A stretch of 50,558 nucleotides of DNA from Bacteroidota bacterium (GTDB taxonomy: Bacteria; Bacteroidota; Bacteroidia; Flavobacteriales; Weeksellaceae). Location of the stretch: positions 1 to 50,558 of the forward strand of contig JAEYOX010000073.1 of the NCBI GenBank assembly GCA_023411265.1, given 5' to 3'. The translations under genes and the position numbers were made by a program. Below are positions 1-8,283 of this stretch, in pieces (the stretch's first letter is position 1; each line of letters starts with the position of its first letter). The notes under the pieces were generated by a model that saw nothing but the letters and a program-made list of their open reading frames with translations, searched no databases and had not been told where the DNA came from.

Positions 1-2
1 CG

Positions 3-146
3 TTTCAGCCCAGTGCCGGGATTGGGATAAAATACCGCGGACTAACGCTGGATTATGCCATTACCAATTCCGGAATTGGAAGCAGTAATTTTTACTCTAA
101 TTTTTTCTCTCTGAAGCTGGATATGGCTGCCTTCAGAAACAATTAA
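3..146 (+). CDS. C-terminal end of a probable outer-membrane beta-barrel protein (5' truncated by window)
   Basis: Only the last 47 residues are inside the window; the frame is open from the first base and stops with TAA at 144-146. The residues alternate polar and apolar in beta-strand fashion (for example GIGIKYRGLTLDYAI followed by FFSLKLDMAAF), with the amphipathic strand pattern and aromatic residues seen at the end of Bacteroidota barrels such as PorV/PorQ-type proteins. Assignment to a particular family is a guess from this fragment. The protein ends in RNN rather than the classic terminal aromatic residue. A hairpin lies just downstream. The beginning of the gene would be needed for a real identification. 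Confidence 0.45.
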   Translation, partial: FQPSAGIGIKYRGLTLDYAITNSGIGSSNFYSNFFSLKLDMAAFRNN

Positions 147-163
147 TCTGACACCATTTTTCG

Positions 164-201
164 AAAGAAAATCAGACAAAATGAAATACAATTTGTCTGA
201 T
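164..201 (-). terminator. Hairpin, probable terminator for the yceI-type gene
   Basis: ATCAGACAAA (171-180) pairs perfectly with TTTGTCTGAT (192-201) around an 11-base loop. Read on the minus strand the stem is followed by a T-rich run (TTTTCTTT), so it fits a rho-independent terminator for the minus-strand gene ending at 266. On the plus strand no T-run follows, but the hairpin may still stop readthrough from the truncated first gene. Confidence 0.55.
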
Positions 202-265
202 AATCAAGATAATATTTTGTGATGTGAAATAAAAGACGATGGGTGAAATGGCCTTTTATTAGGTA

Positions 266-775
266 TTACGCTTTTACAAACTGCAGATCGCCCGCAATTT
301 TTACTTCGTCGGACACCATTACGCCGCCTGTTTCCAGTGCAGAGTTCCAGTTCAGCCCGAAATCACTTCTTTTGATTTTACCTTCAAAAGAAAAACCTGC
401 TTTCGTGTTTCCCCAGGGGTCAACGCTGGTTCCGCCGTAGCTTATTTCCAGATTAATAGGTTTGGTGATTCCGTTCATGGTAATGTTTCCGGAAACATGA
501 TCATTCATGGAGTTGGTAGTAAAAGTAATGAGAGGATGCTCTTCAACATTGAAGAAATCTGCACTTTTCAGATGCGTATCTCTGTCTGCATTTTTAGTGG
601 TGATAGAATCGGTTTTTATTTCCGCTTTTGCTGTGACGTTTTTAAAATTGTCGTCTTCACTTTCCAGCTGTACATCAAAGTCGGTAAATTCACCTTTTAC
701 GTTTGAAATCATCATGTGTCTTACTTTGAAAGTAATTTCACTGTGCGCCGGATCTAAATTCCATTTTGTTGTCAT
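266..775 (-). CDS. YceI family protein (lipocalin-fold, polyisoprenoid-binding type)
   Basis: This 169-residue protein begins with TTKWNLDPAHSEITFKVRHM, the classic YceI start (W-x-x-D-x-x-H-S-x-x-x-F-x-V-x-H), and continues with the family pattern of a field of beta strands including FNVEEHPLITFT at about 73-84 and the closing RSDFGLNWN at about 136-144. Known members bind long isoprenoid lipids in a lipocalin-like barrel. There is no signal peptide at the N-terminus, so a cytoplasmic location is inferred, unlike the periplasmic Escherichia coli YceI. The length is normal for the short form of the family. It is transcribed alone, with a TAAATTTG -7 box at 818-811 on the minus strand and a hairpin at its end. 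The physiological ligand cannot be read from sequence. Confidence 0.93.
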   Translation of the reverse strand: MTTKWNLDPAHSEITFKVRHMMISNVKGEFTDFDVQLESEDDNFKNVTAKAEIKTDSITTKNADRDTHLKSADFFNVEEHPLITFTTNSMNDHVSGNITMNGITKPINLEISYGGTSVDPWGNTKAGFSFEGKIKRSDFGLNWNSALETGGVMVSDEVKIAGDLQFVKA

Positions 776-810
776 AATATTTTGTTTTTAAATTGATTAA
801 TTAACTGATG

Positions 811-818
811 CAAATTTA
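811..818 (-). promoter_or_regulatory. -7 box of the yceI-type gene promoter
   Basis: The minus strand reads TAAATTTG here, an exact match to the Bacteroidota -7 consensus TAnnTTTG, about 36 bases ahead of the ATG at 775. No good TTG element was found at the expected spacing, so the -33 half is not supported. Confidence 0.5.
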
Positions 819-900
819 GATCCTTTTACAGCAAGTTCCATTGATGTAAGATAATAACTGCATAAAAGCCTTATTAAATTATGGATATATTAATTTTCAT

Positions 901-908
901 TAGATTTG
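901..908 (+). promoter_or_regulatory. -7 box ahead of the PAP2 gene pair
   Basis: TAGATTTG matches TAnnTTTG and lies 10 bases before the ATG of the first PAP2 gene, so the leader would be extremely short. No clear TTG element is seen at the usual spacing. Confidence 0.45.
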
Positions 909-918
909 CAGAAAAACT

Positions 919-1647
919 ATGAAAACTCTTATACTCTGTTGTTTGGGCTTGTTCCTCTATTGTACAACATTCGCACAACCCCTGTCAGATTCAATTCATA
1001 TTCCGAAAAACATTCACTATAAATTTGATAAAAATAAAACCTATCTCCCTGCGTTCCTGATGTTTGCCGGTACTGCCACAGACGGGAACGGAAGGAAAGA
1101 TTTGAAAGAAAAAATGGCTAATGGTGCTAGGCATTTTTCTGAATATCGAAATTCTGTAGATGATTATGCCCAGTTTACTCCTTTCGTAGGTTTGTATGCT
1201 TTTGAGTGGCTCGGTATGACTCCGAGAACCGATTGGAAGAACAGAACTGCAATTCTTGTCAAAGCGCAGATCATTAATCTGGGAATGGTTCATATTATGA
1301 AAAGTGCTTTCAATCATCAGCGTCCGGATGGATCTGCTTATTCTTTTCCTTCAGGACATACGGCTAATGCTTTTGCAGGGGCCACGTTGGTTTCCATAGA
1401 ATACGGACAGTATCATCCTTGGGTGCCGTATGCAGCGTATGGCATTGCATCCGGTGTCGGCGTAATGAGGATGATCAATAATAAACACTATATTTCTGAT
1501 GTTCTTTTCGGTGCAGGATTAGGAATTCTTTCTGCCAGACTTGCCTATTGGACTCATCAATACAAATGGAATAAACCTAAATCCACCACTGATCCATTTG
1601 AAGGAGCGGTGTATCGTTTAAACGCTTTGTCTCCCGAACATGAATAA
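919..1647 (+). CDS. PAP2-family lipid phosphatase (first of tandem pair)
   Basis: A 242-residue protein with a signal peptide (about 1-19, MKTLILCCLGLFLYCTTFAQ). The PAP2 signature is present in order: K128 with R135-P136, PSGH at 144-147, and R184 with H190 and D194 (RMINNKHYISD). These are the phosphate-binding residues, the acid His and the nucleophile His of the acid-phosphatase/vanadium-haloperoxidase superfamily, so the active site looks complete. Family members remove phosphate from lipids such as undecaprenyl diphosphate, phosphatidylglycerol phosphate or lipid A; the substrate is not visible here. Its stop overlaps the start of the next PAP2 gene by 8 bases, which implies joint translation. 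Confidence 0.9.
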   Translation: MKTLILCCLGLFLYCTTFAQPLSDSIHIPKNIHYKFDKNKTYLPAFLMFAGTATDGNGRKDLKEKMANGARHFSEYRNSVDDYAQFTPFVGLYAFEWLGMTPRTDWKNRTAILVKAQIINLGMVHIMKSAFNHQRPDGSAYSFPSGHTANAFAGATLVSIEYGQYHPWVPYAAYGIASGVGVMRMINNKHYISDVLFGAGLGILSARLAYWTHQYKWNKPKSTTDPFEGAVYRLNALSPEHE

Positions 1648-2614
1648 AAAAATCTACTCTTTTCTGTTTTTTTTCGCGGTTGTTCTTTTTTATAGCCAAC
1701 AATTTGGAGATTCATTGTTGCTAAAAGAAAATACTCAGGAATATAAAGTTTCGGAAACCGAAACTTTCATTTATAAAAAGCCTCGCATTTGGGATGCAGT
1801 TAATAAAATTCCGAGAAACTTTGTTTCTACAGCTACAGATTTCGTTTCAAAACCTTATTATCCGTATGGTTTGGCAGCCGTGGGAGCCACTTTGGCATTA
1901 ATTCCCGCAGATCCCTGGCTCATTAAAGAAAGCAGAAATTTTGGCGAATCCCTTGATTTGAATGAAGATCACAAATACAACAAACTTGGATTTCTTGAAA
2001 TTGTTCCGGCAGATATGGCCTCAGCACTTTATTTTATTGGAAACGGAACTACGGTGATTTTAATCAGTGCCGGTTTGGGAACATATGGACTTCTGAAAGA
2101 TGATTACCGTTCGCAAAGTACCGCATTACAATTGCTGGAAAGTATTGCCCAGGCTGGCTTATTTGTTCAGCCGCTGAAAAGGATTACGGGAAGAGAAAGT
2201 CCTTTTATCACTTTTGGTGACGGCAGGGAACATAGTTACTGGACTTTTGCACCCAGTTTTTCGGCATATCAAAAAGATACTTCTCGGTATGACGCCATGC
2301 CTTCCGGCCACCTTACCACAGCGATGGCAGCACTTACAGTTTTGACGGAAAATTATCCTGAAAAAAAATGGCTGAAACCTGTCGGTTATACATTATTAGG
2401 ACTGATGAGTTTTGAAATGATGCAAAGTAGAGTTCATTGGGCTGCGGATTACCCGATTGCCATATTCATCGGCTATCTCATAGGGAAAAATATTGCAGCT
2501 TCCCGCATTGCCAAATCAGGGAAAAATACTGCACAAAAAAGCCAATACAAAATGAGCGTTGCCGCTTCATCGGTGTATGGCTACCAAACCTTTGGCATTA
2601 ATATTCAGTTTTAA
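1640..2614 (+). CDS. PAP2-family lipid phosphatase (second of tandem pair)
   Basis: A 324-residue protein with an N-terminal signal segment (about 1-20). It carries its own PAP2 motifs: KRITGRESP at 180-188, MPSGHLTTAMA at 220-230 and SRVHWAADYP at 263-272, so the catalytic His and Asp residues are present. It is longer than the upstream partner because of an N-terminal extension of about 80-100 residues that includes a TATDF.SKPYYP stretch often seen in Bacteroidota PAP2 proteins. It overlaps the previous gene by 8 bases and is probably made from the same mRNA. Two non-identical PAP2 enzymes in one unit suggest different substrates or different leaflets. The substrate is not known. Confidence 0.88.
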   Translation: MNKKIYSFLFFFAVVLFYSQQFGDSLLLKENTQEYKVSETETFIYKKPRIWDAVNKIPRNFVSTATDFVSKPYYPYGLAAVGATLALIPADPWLIKESRNFGESLDLNEDHKYNKLGFLEIVPADMASALYFIGNGTTVILISAGLGTYGLLKDDYRSQSTALQLLESIAQAGLFVQPLKRITGRESPFITFGDGREHSYWTFAPSFSAYQKDTSRYDAMPSGHLTTAMAALTVLTENYPEKKWLKPVGYTLLGLMSFEMMQSRVHWAADYPIAIFIGYLIGKNIAASRIAKSGKNTAQKSQYKMSVAASSVYGYQTFGINIQF

Positions 2615-2640
2615 ATTAACATTCTTTAACATTTATTTCT

Positions 2641-2648
2641 TATTTTTG
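2641..2648 (+). promoter_or_regulatory. -7 box of the DPP-IV-type gene
   Basis: TATTTTTG matches TAnnTTTG and lies 16 bases before the ATG at 2665. A matching TTG element was not found at 17-23 bases upstream. Confidence 0.45.
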
Positions 2649-2664
2649 AGGAAATTTTTCTCAA

Positions 2665-4803
2665 ATGAAATTTTCAAAAATCACTTTATTATTTCTAGTT
2701 GTCAGCAGTTGGATATTTGCTCAGAATCAGAAATTCACTATGGCTGAGGCGGTTAATGGACTCCGAAGCAATCTTGCCGTGAAAAATCTTGCGCAATTCT
2801 CTTGGTCAGAAGACGGGGAATCATACCTTCAAAGTGTCAGAAACGGCTATATCATTACCAACTTAAAAACAGGGAAGGCGGATACCTTGGTTTCGTTGTA
2901 CCAGATTAACAGTAAATTGAGACAGGATCAAAAACTCCGCGCTCTTCCACCCATGAAATTTATTGCGGTAGACAAAGGATATTTTCAACAAAAAAATAAT
3001 CTTTTCTGGTGGGAGAAATCTGGTAAAATCTGGAATCTAAAAAAAACGATAGAACTTCCTGAGGGGGCTGCCAACATTCAGTTGCTTGGCGATTATGAAA
3101 CATGGATATATAGCGTGAATAATAATCTCTATTTAACCAGAAACGGAAAATCTGTTGCAATTACTGCCGATCAGGATGAAAATATAGTAAACGGACAAGC
3201 GGTACACCGCCAGGAATTCGGCATCAGTGAAGGCATTTTTGTTTCTCCGGATTATCAGAAAATTGCTTTTTATAGAATGGATCAAACCATGGTAACAGAT
3301 TATCCCGTAATCGACTGGAGTGTGACGCCGGCAAAAAATATAAATATCAAGTATCCGATGGCTGGTTCCAAATCTCATGAGGTGCAACTGGGGATATATG
3401 ATATTAAAACTGGCTCAACCCATTTCCTTAATATTGAAGGTGACCCGGAACAATATTTAACCGCAATTACCTGGAATCCAGATAACAAGTCGATTTTTGT
3501 TGGAGTACTGAACCGTGCGCAGAATCATCTTCAGATGAATCAGTATGACGCGGTTTCGGGAAATTTAATGAGAACTGTTTTTGAAGAAAAACATGAAAAA
3601 TATGTGGAACCGCAACATCCTTTGATATTTTTCCCTAATTCTTCTGTTGATTTTATCTGGCAAAGTCAGAGAACGGGTTACAATCATCTTTTTCATTATA
3701 ATCTCGAGAAGGGGTTGGTTTCACAACTCACAAAAGGCGAATGGCTGGTGACGGCTTTCTTAGGTTTCAATGAAAAGAAAAAAGATGTTTATTTCACGGC
3801 AACTAAAGAAACTCCTTTGGAAAAACACTTATACCGAGTGAACTGGAATACTTATAAAATTCAGCGCCTGGATACTGCGGAAGGCGTACACACAGGAGTT
3901 CTAAGCAAAGATGGGAATTGGCTTTATGACAGCTACAGCAATGCCAACTCCCCTCGGGTTGTAAACCTGATCAATACTCAAACCCTGAAAAGCACCAATA
4001 TTCTTACTTCTGAAAATACATTGAAAAACTATCAGCGGCCGGTGGTGAAAAATATCGTTTTATCTGCAGATGATAGTACACCACTTTACGGAAAATTAAT
4101 TTTGCCAACAGATTTCAATCCAAACAGAAAATATCCGGTGATTGTCTATCTGTATAACGGACCGCATTTGCAGGTGATTACCAATGGATTTCCGGCTTCG
4201 GGTAATCTTTGGTACGAATATTTAGCACAAAACGGTTATATTGTTTTCTCTATGGATGGCCGTGGATCCAGCAACCGCGGAATGAAATTTGAGCAGGCTG
4301 TGTTCCGAGATATGGGAACTGTAGAAATGCAGGATCAGCTGAAAGGAGTGGAATATCTCAAAACTTTACCTTACGTAGATTCTCAACGGATGGGGGTTCA
4401 TGGCTGGAGCTACGGAGGTTTTATGACGACAAGTTTGATGCTTCGTCATCCTGATGTTTTCAAGGTTGGTGTAGCTGGTGGTCCGGTTATAGACTGGAGT
4501 ATGTATGAAATTATGTACACGGAAAGATATATGGATACCCCGGCAGAAAATCCGGAAGGATATTCCCGCAGCAATCTGCTGGATAAAGTTCAGAATTTAA
4601 AAGGAAAATTATTGCTGATTCATGGTGCTCAGGATGACGTAGTGGTGTGGCAGCATTCCATCAATTTCTTAAAAGCTGCTGTTGATGCCGGTGTTCAGGT
4701 GGATTATGCAGTGTATCCCGGACATGCACACAATGTTTTAGGAAAAGACAGGGTACACCTGATGCAGAAAGTGACGGATTATTTTAATGACCATTTGAAA
4801 TAA
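2665..4803 (+). CDS. S9 family peptidase, dipeptidyl peptidase IV type
   Basis: A 712-residue secreted peptidase with a signal peptide (about 1-20, ending IFAQNQ). Residues about 25-470 form the beta-propeller region (DPP4 N-terminal), with the characteristic EFGISEGIFVSPDYQKIAFYRMDQ and MVTDYP segments; residues about 480-712 form the alpha/beta-hydrolase prolyl-oligopeptidase domain. The catalytic triad can be placed: Ser582 in GWSYGGF, Asp657 in HGAQDD, and His689 in YPGHAHNV. The family removes Xaa-Pro or Xaa-Ala dipeptides from peptide N-termini, usually in the periplasm or on the surface. The length is typical. A broken small reading frame follows in the same frame directly after the TAA. 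Confidence 0.93.
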   Translation: MKFSKITLLFLVVSSWIFAQNQKFTMAEAVNGLRSNLAVKNLAQFSWSEDGESYLQSVRNGYIITNLKTGKADTLVSLYQINSKLRQDQKLRALPPMKFIAVDKGYFQQKNNLFWWEKSGKIWNLKKTIELPEGAANIQLLGDYETWIYSVNNNLYLTRNGKSVAITADQDENIVNGQAVHRQEFGISEGIFVSPDYQKIAFYRMDQTMVTDYPVIDWSVTPAKNINIKYPMAGSKSHEVQLGIYDIKTGSTHFLNIEGDPEQYLTAITWNPDNKSIFVGVLNRAQNHLQMNQYDAVSGNLMRTVFEEKHEKYVEPQHPLIFFPNSSVDFIWQSQRTGYNHLFHYNLEKGLVSQLTKGEWLVTAFLGFNEKKKDVYFTATKETPLEKHLYRVNWNTYKIQRLDTAEGVHTGVLSKDGNWLYDSYSNANSPRVVNLINTQTLKSTNILTSENTLKNYQRPVVKNIVLSADDSTPLYGKLILPTDFNPNRKYPVIVYLYNGPHLQVITNGFPASGNLWYEYLAQNGYIVFSMDGRGSSNRGMKFEQAVFRDMGTVEMQDQLKGVEYLKTLPYVDSQRMGVHGWSYGGFMTTSLMLRHPDVFKVGVAGGPVIDWSMYEIMYTERYMDTPAENPEGYSRSNLLDKVQNLKGKLLLIHGAQDDVVVWQHSINFLKAAVDAGVQVDYAVYPGHAHNVLGKDRVHLMQKVTDYFNDHLK

Positions 4804-4814
4804 ACTTCCCAGGA

Positions 4815-4944
4815 ATGTGAACTCGATTTCAAAGATTCCACATCACAGGATAGAAAAAAATCGCGCAGGAAATATATTTTAGGCTTAGCTTTCAACTTGG
4901 GTTTTATTCTTTTTATTTTCTTTGTCTGGATGAAAATTTTTTAG
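4815..4944 (+). pseudogene. Small basic-plus-membrane-segment reading frame with a disrupted start
   Basis: From 4819 to the TAG at 4942-4944 the frame encodes ELDFKDSTSQDRKKSRRKYI followed by a hydrophobic helix LGLAFNLGFILFIFFVW and a short tail MKIF. This is the layout of a small inner-membrane protein: acidic start, basic stretch, one membrane helix. No start codon exists in that frame. An ATG sits at 4815-4817 but runs straight into TGA; two extra bases after ATGT would give ATG-TCT-GAA, opening a 43-codon frame. The frame also happens to be the continuation of the DPP-IV gene past its stop. A two-base deletion, a sequence error or an unusual start are all possible, and chance is not excluded. 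Confidence 0.4.
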
Positions 4945-5192
4945 AAGTTTGATCATCGGTTGAGTTTCAAAAAAAGTTCTGCTTATCGATAGAACTTTTT
5001 TATTTTTACTTAATTTTTTTGAAAATCATATTCCGATCCTTCTGATGCCGCAACATTTTGGGAATTAGTGTAAAAGAAAAAAATAAATCGTTTAAAAAAA
5101 CAATTTTACAGATTTTAAGTTGATTTTAGTCGTGAAGGGCGTTAATTTTAGCCGATTTTCGTATTTTTACGAACATTGAAACAAAAACCTTT
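4945..5192. other. AT-rich intergenic region before the mrp operon
   Basis: About 250 bases without a coding frame. It holds a terminator at its left end and the presumed mrp promoter at its right end. TATTTTTA at 5162-5169, about 24 bases before the mrpA ATG, is a one-mismatch match to TAnnTTTG; no TTG element at the right spacing was found. A related GATTTTA-like string recurs several times between 5111 and 5157. No small gene or RNA was recognised. Confidence 0.4.
4969..5006 (+). terminator. Rho-independent terminator
   Basis: AAAAAAAGTTCT (4969-4980) pairs with AGAACTTTTTT (4991-5001) around a ten-base loop and is followed by TATTTTT. It lies 166 bases after the DPP-IV stop and would separate that gene from the mrp operon. 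Confidence 0.75.
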
Positions 5193-7499
5193 ATGTTAGG
5201 TATCTTAATAACCGTTTTTGTCGTCGCATTTCTGATTCTTTTTTCAGGGAATTTATTCCGTTCCAGATATTACCGGTTTTTAGCGATTTTGCCGCTGATA
5301 CTGTTTTTATTTTTCGGATATTTTCTAGTCAATCTTCAAGAGGAAAGCAGTTTGCTCCTGCATTACCAATGGATTCCCGCGCTGGGAATCAATCTGGACT
5401 TTAAACTGGACGGACTGTCTGTGCTCTTTTCATTGATGATAACCGGAATTGGAACCCTGATTTATTTTTATGCTTCGGATTACCTTAAAAATGCGCACTA
5501 CCTCAACCGGTTTTATTGTTATCTCACGCTTTTTATGGGTTCAATGCTCGGCTTGGTTTTGTCAGACAATCTGATTACGGTTTTTATGTTTTGGGAACTC
5601 ACCAGCATTACTTCGTTTTTCCTGATTGGATTTAGCAACGAAGAAGAAAATTCACGAAAAAGTGCCATGACAGCCTTTTCCATAACCGGATTGGGCGGAT
5701 TTTTTCTGTTGGCAGGATTTCTTTTAATTTCCAATGTCACTGGTAGTTTTTCGATTCATGAGCTGATGAATTCGCGTGAAATATTGCAGGATCATTCACT
5801 GTATGGACTGATCTTGATTTTCATTTTTGGAGGTGCCTTTACAAAATCTGCTCAGTTTCCGTTTCACTTCTGGTTGCCGGGTGCAATGGCAGCTCCCACG
5901 CCTGTTTCTGCCTATCTGCATTCCGCAACCATGGTAAAAGCAGGGATTTATATTTTGGCGCGTTTTACACCGGTTTTGAGTGACGGATATCTGTGGAATA
6001 ATACATTGATTATCGTAGGAGGAATAACCATGATCTACGGTGCGTTTCACAGTATATTTCGGACCGATCTCAAAGCAATTCTGGCTTATTCCACGGTTTC
6101 AGCATTGGGAATAATTGTTTTTTTACTGGGAATTGGAACCGAATATGCTTTGTATGCGGCGGTTACTTTTATATTGGTACACGCGCTGTATAAAGCTGCT
6201 TTGTTTCTTACAGCCGGTATTATTGATCATGCCGTACACACCCGTGATATCACAAAACTTCGAGGCTTAGGAAAATTTATGCCGGTTGTGGCAATAGCGG
6301 CTTTTGTAGCGGCTTTATCAAGTGCCGGCGTGCCGCTAACGTCTGGATTTATCAGTAAGGATTTAATTTATGAAGCTACATTGAATGTATCACAATGGGG
6401 TTTTTATCTCACCATTTTGGCAGTGGCAACTAATGTTTTATTGGCATGTTCCGGATTTTTAGCAGGTATAAAACCCTTTTTGGGAAAACTTACATCGGTA
6501 CCTCACCACCTGCACAAGCCTTCTGTTTTTCTTTGGCTGCCGGTAGTGATTTTGAGTTTACTTACTTTACTTTTCGGCATTTTTCCTTTTCTAGCAGATG
6601 ATGGCATTCTGAAATACGCATTCGGATCGGTTGCTGTAAAAGAAACTGAACTTTATCTGAAACTCTGGCATGGTTTCAACACTGTGCTGGTACTTTCCAT
6701 CCTGACCATTGTTTTGGGTTTGTTTTTGTTTTTGATTAATCGTTATTTTAGGATACCTCTTCAAAATATATTTAAACTTGAACCTGTTTCTCCACAGAGC
6801 CTTATGGAATCATTTGGGGAATTTTTCAGAAAGTTTGCATTTAATTATACCCGATTGATGCACAATGGTTATTTGCGTAACTATCTGATCGTGATTATTC
6901 TATTTATAACCGGATTGGTAGGTTATCGTTTTATCACAACCGTTCCTTTGCAATTGATTACAGAGGACCTATCGGGATTCAGAATTTATGAATTAACAGT
7001 CTTTATCATCATTTTAGTTTCGATTTTTTATACGCTACGAACAACTTCCAGACTGACAGCCATTGCAAGTCTGGGGGTAATGGGATACTGTATCTGTTTG
7101 ATTTTTGTGTTTTACGGTGCACCCGATTTGGCCATGACACAATTTGCCATCGATACACTGACTGTGGTCTTATTTGTGTTGGTTTTGTTCAAACTGCCAG
7201 GGTTTCTTCCTTTCAGGAATAAAAAAATTATTTTCCGAGATGCCGTGATTTCATTGAGTTTCGGTACTTTGATTATGTTGATCACATTGCAGTCGCTGGT
7301 ATATCCGGCCAGCAAAGAAATCAGTCGTTTTTATGCGGAAAACGCTTATACATTGGCCAAGGGTAAAAACGTGGTGAATGTGATTTTGGTGGATTTCAGG
7401 GGTTTTGATACTTTAATCGAATCCGTTGTCTTATCCATTGCAGCACTAGGTGTTTACGGAATTTTAAAATACAGAGGAATCAATGAGGAAGCAGACTAA
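5193..7499 (+). CDS. mrpA: Na+/H+ antiporter subunit A (Mrp/Mnh complex)
   Basis: A 768-residue multi-spanning membrane protein. Residues about 60-450 form the proton-pump domain shared with NuoL of complex I, including the FTKSAQFPFHFWLPGAMAAP motif (about 217-236) and the stretch ending in LHSATMVKAGIYILAR (about 243-258). The C-terminal third carries the extra region of MrpA (GAPDLAMTQFAIDTLTVVLF at about 643-662) that resembles MbhD/E. The Mrp complex exchanges cytoplasmic Na+ for external H+ and needs all its subunits. It is the first gene of a seven-gene operon; mrpB starts inside its last codons (17-base overlap). Length is close to that of other MrpA proteins. Confidence 0.95.
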   Translation: MLGILITVFVVAFLILFSGNLFRSRYYRFLAILPLILFLFFGYFLVNLQEESSLLLHYQWIPALGINLDFKLDGLSVLFSLMITGIGTLIYFYASDYLKNAHYLNRFYCYLTLFMGSMLGLVLSDNLITVFMFWELTSITSFFLIGFSNEEENSRKSAMTAFSITGLGGFFLLAGFLLISNVTGSFSIHELMNSREILQDHSLYGLILIFIFGGAFTKSAQFPFHFWLPGAMAAPTPVSAYLHSATMVKAGIYILARFTPVLSDGYLWNNTLIIVGGITMIYGAFHSIFRTDLKAILAYSTVSALGIIVFLLGIGTEYALYAAVTFILVHALYKAALFLTAGIIDHAVHTRDITKLRGLGKFMPVVAIAAFVAALSSAGVPLTSGFISKDLIYEATLNVSQWGFYLTILAVATNVLLACSGFLAGIKPFLGKLTSVPHHLHKPSVFLWLPVVILSLLTLLFGIFPFLADDGILKYAFGSVAVKETELYLKLWHGFNTVLVLSILTIVLGLFLFLINRYFRIPLQNIFKLEPVSPQSLMESFGEFFRKFAFNYTRLMHNGYLRNYLIVIILFITGLVGYRFITTVPLQLITEDLSGFRIYELTVFIIILVSIFYTLRTTSRLTAIASLGVMGYCICLIFVFYGAPDLAMTQFAIDTLTVVLFVLVLFKLPGFLPFRNKKIIFRDAVISLSFGTLIMLITLQSLVYPASKEISRFYAENAYTLAKGKNVVNVILVDFRGFDTLIESVVLSIAALGVYGILKYRGINEEAD

Positions 7500-7929
7500 C
7501 CGGCAGAAGTCGAAAGCATTTGACCTGATTATTTTGAAAACGGCAACAAATTACCTCATCCCGTTGTTGTTGATGTTTTCCGTTTTTGTATTATTACGAG
7601 GTCATTACCTTTCGGGTGGTGGATTTGTAGGTGGACTGATCGCCTCGATTGCCTTCGTACTTCATTCTTTCGCACACACTACCAAAGTTACATTGGCATT
7701 GTTCCGGTTTTCACCCAAGACCCTGATCCCGATTGGGTTGCTGATTTGTTTGCTAAGCGCCTTGCTTCCTGTTTTTACGGGATCACCTTTTTTTACGGGG
7801 CTTTGGCTGGAAGAACCTATCGCAGTAATCGGATCTGTTGGAACCGCATTGTTTTTTGACATTGGCGTTTATGCGGTTGTCCTGGGTGTGACACTTACGA
7901 TTTTGTTTACAATTAAAGATAATGTTTAG
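7483..7929 (+). CDS. mrpB: Na+/H+ antiporter subunit B (MnhB)
   Basis: A 148-residue membrane protein of the MnhB family with about four helices. The family hallmark LRGHYLSGGGFVGGLIASIA is at about 39-58, followed by the second conserved segment ending FFDIGVYAVVLG at about 124-135. It is one of the hydrophobic subunits that complete the Mrp antiporter. It overlaps the end of mrpA by 17 bases, and mrpC begins at the base after its stop, so translation is probably coupled through the whole operon. Confidence 0.95.
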   Translation: MRKQTNRQKSKAFDLIILKTATNYLIPLLLMFSVFVLLRGHYLSGGGFVGGLIASIAFVLHSFAHTTKVTLALFRFSPKTLIPIGLLICLLSALLPVFTGSPFFTGLWLEEPIAVIGSVGTALFFDIGVYAVVLGVTLTILFTIKDNV

Positions 7930-8283
7930 ATGGAGTTATTGCTGATTTTACTTGTTGGAATTTTTTATGCAGCTGGAATTTTTCTCATGCTCCGCAGAAG
8001 TATGGTGAAACTTCTTCTCGGACTTTTATTATTGGGAAACGGGGCCAATATTCTGATTTTTCTGACGGGTGGACTTACCAAGGGAAAGCCGCCTATCATT
8101 GATGAGGCAGAGAAAACCTTTACAAGTGTATATGCCGATCCTGTTCCGCAGGCCTTGATTCTTACCGCTATCGTAATCAGTTTTGCTTTAAATTCTTTTG
8201 CAGTGATTCTACTAAAAAAAGTTTATGCCACAACAGGATCTGATGATTTGGATTCGCTAAATGTTCAGGATTTAGATATATGA
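7930..8283 (+). CDS. mrpC: Na+/H+ antiporter subunit C (NuoK-like)
   Basis: A 117-residue three-helix protein homologous to NuoK of respiratory complex I. The pattern ILVGIFYAAGIFLMLRRS, then LLGLLLLGNGANILIF (about 29-44) and DPVPQALILTAIVISFA (about 71-87) is diagnostic of MrpC. The start ATG directly follows the mrpB stop (TAGATG), and its own stop overlaps mrpD by four bases (ATGA). It contributes to the proton path of the complex. Confidence 0.95.
   Translation: MELLLILLVGIFYAAGIFLMLRRSMVKLLLGLLLLGNGANILIFLTGGLTKGKPPIIDEAEKTFTSVYADPVPQALILTAIVISFALNSFAVILLKKVYATTGSDDLDSLNVQDLDI

Noticed and set aside
991..1317. 108-codon minus-strand frame inside the first PAP2 gene
   Set aside because: The plus-strand frame has full PAP2 motifs; the antisense frame has no recognisable domain and a biased composition typical of a shadow.
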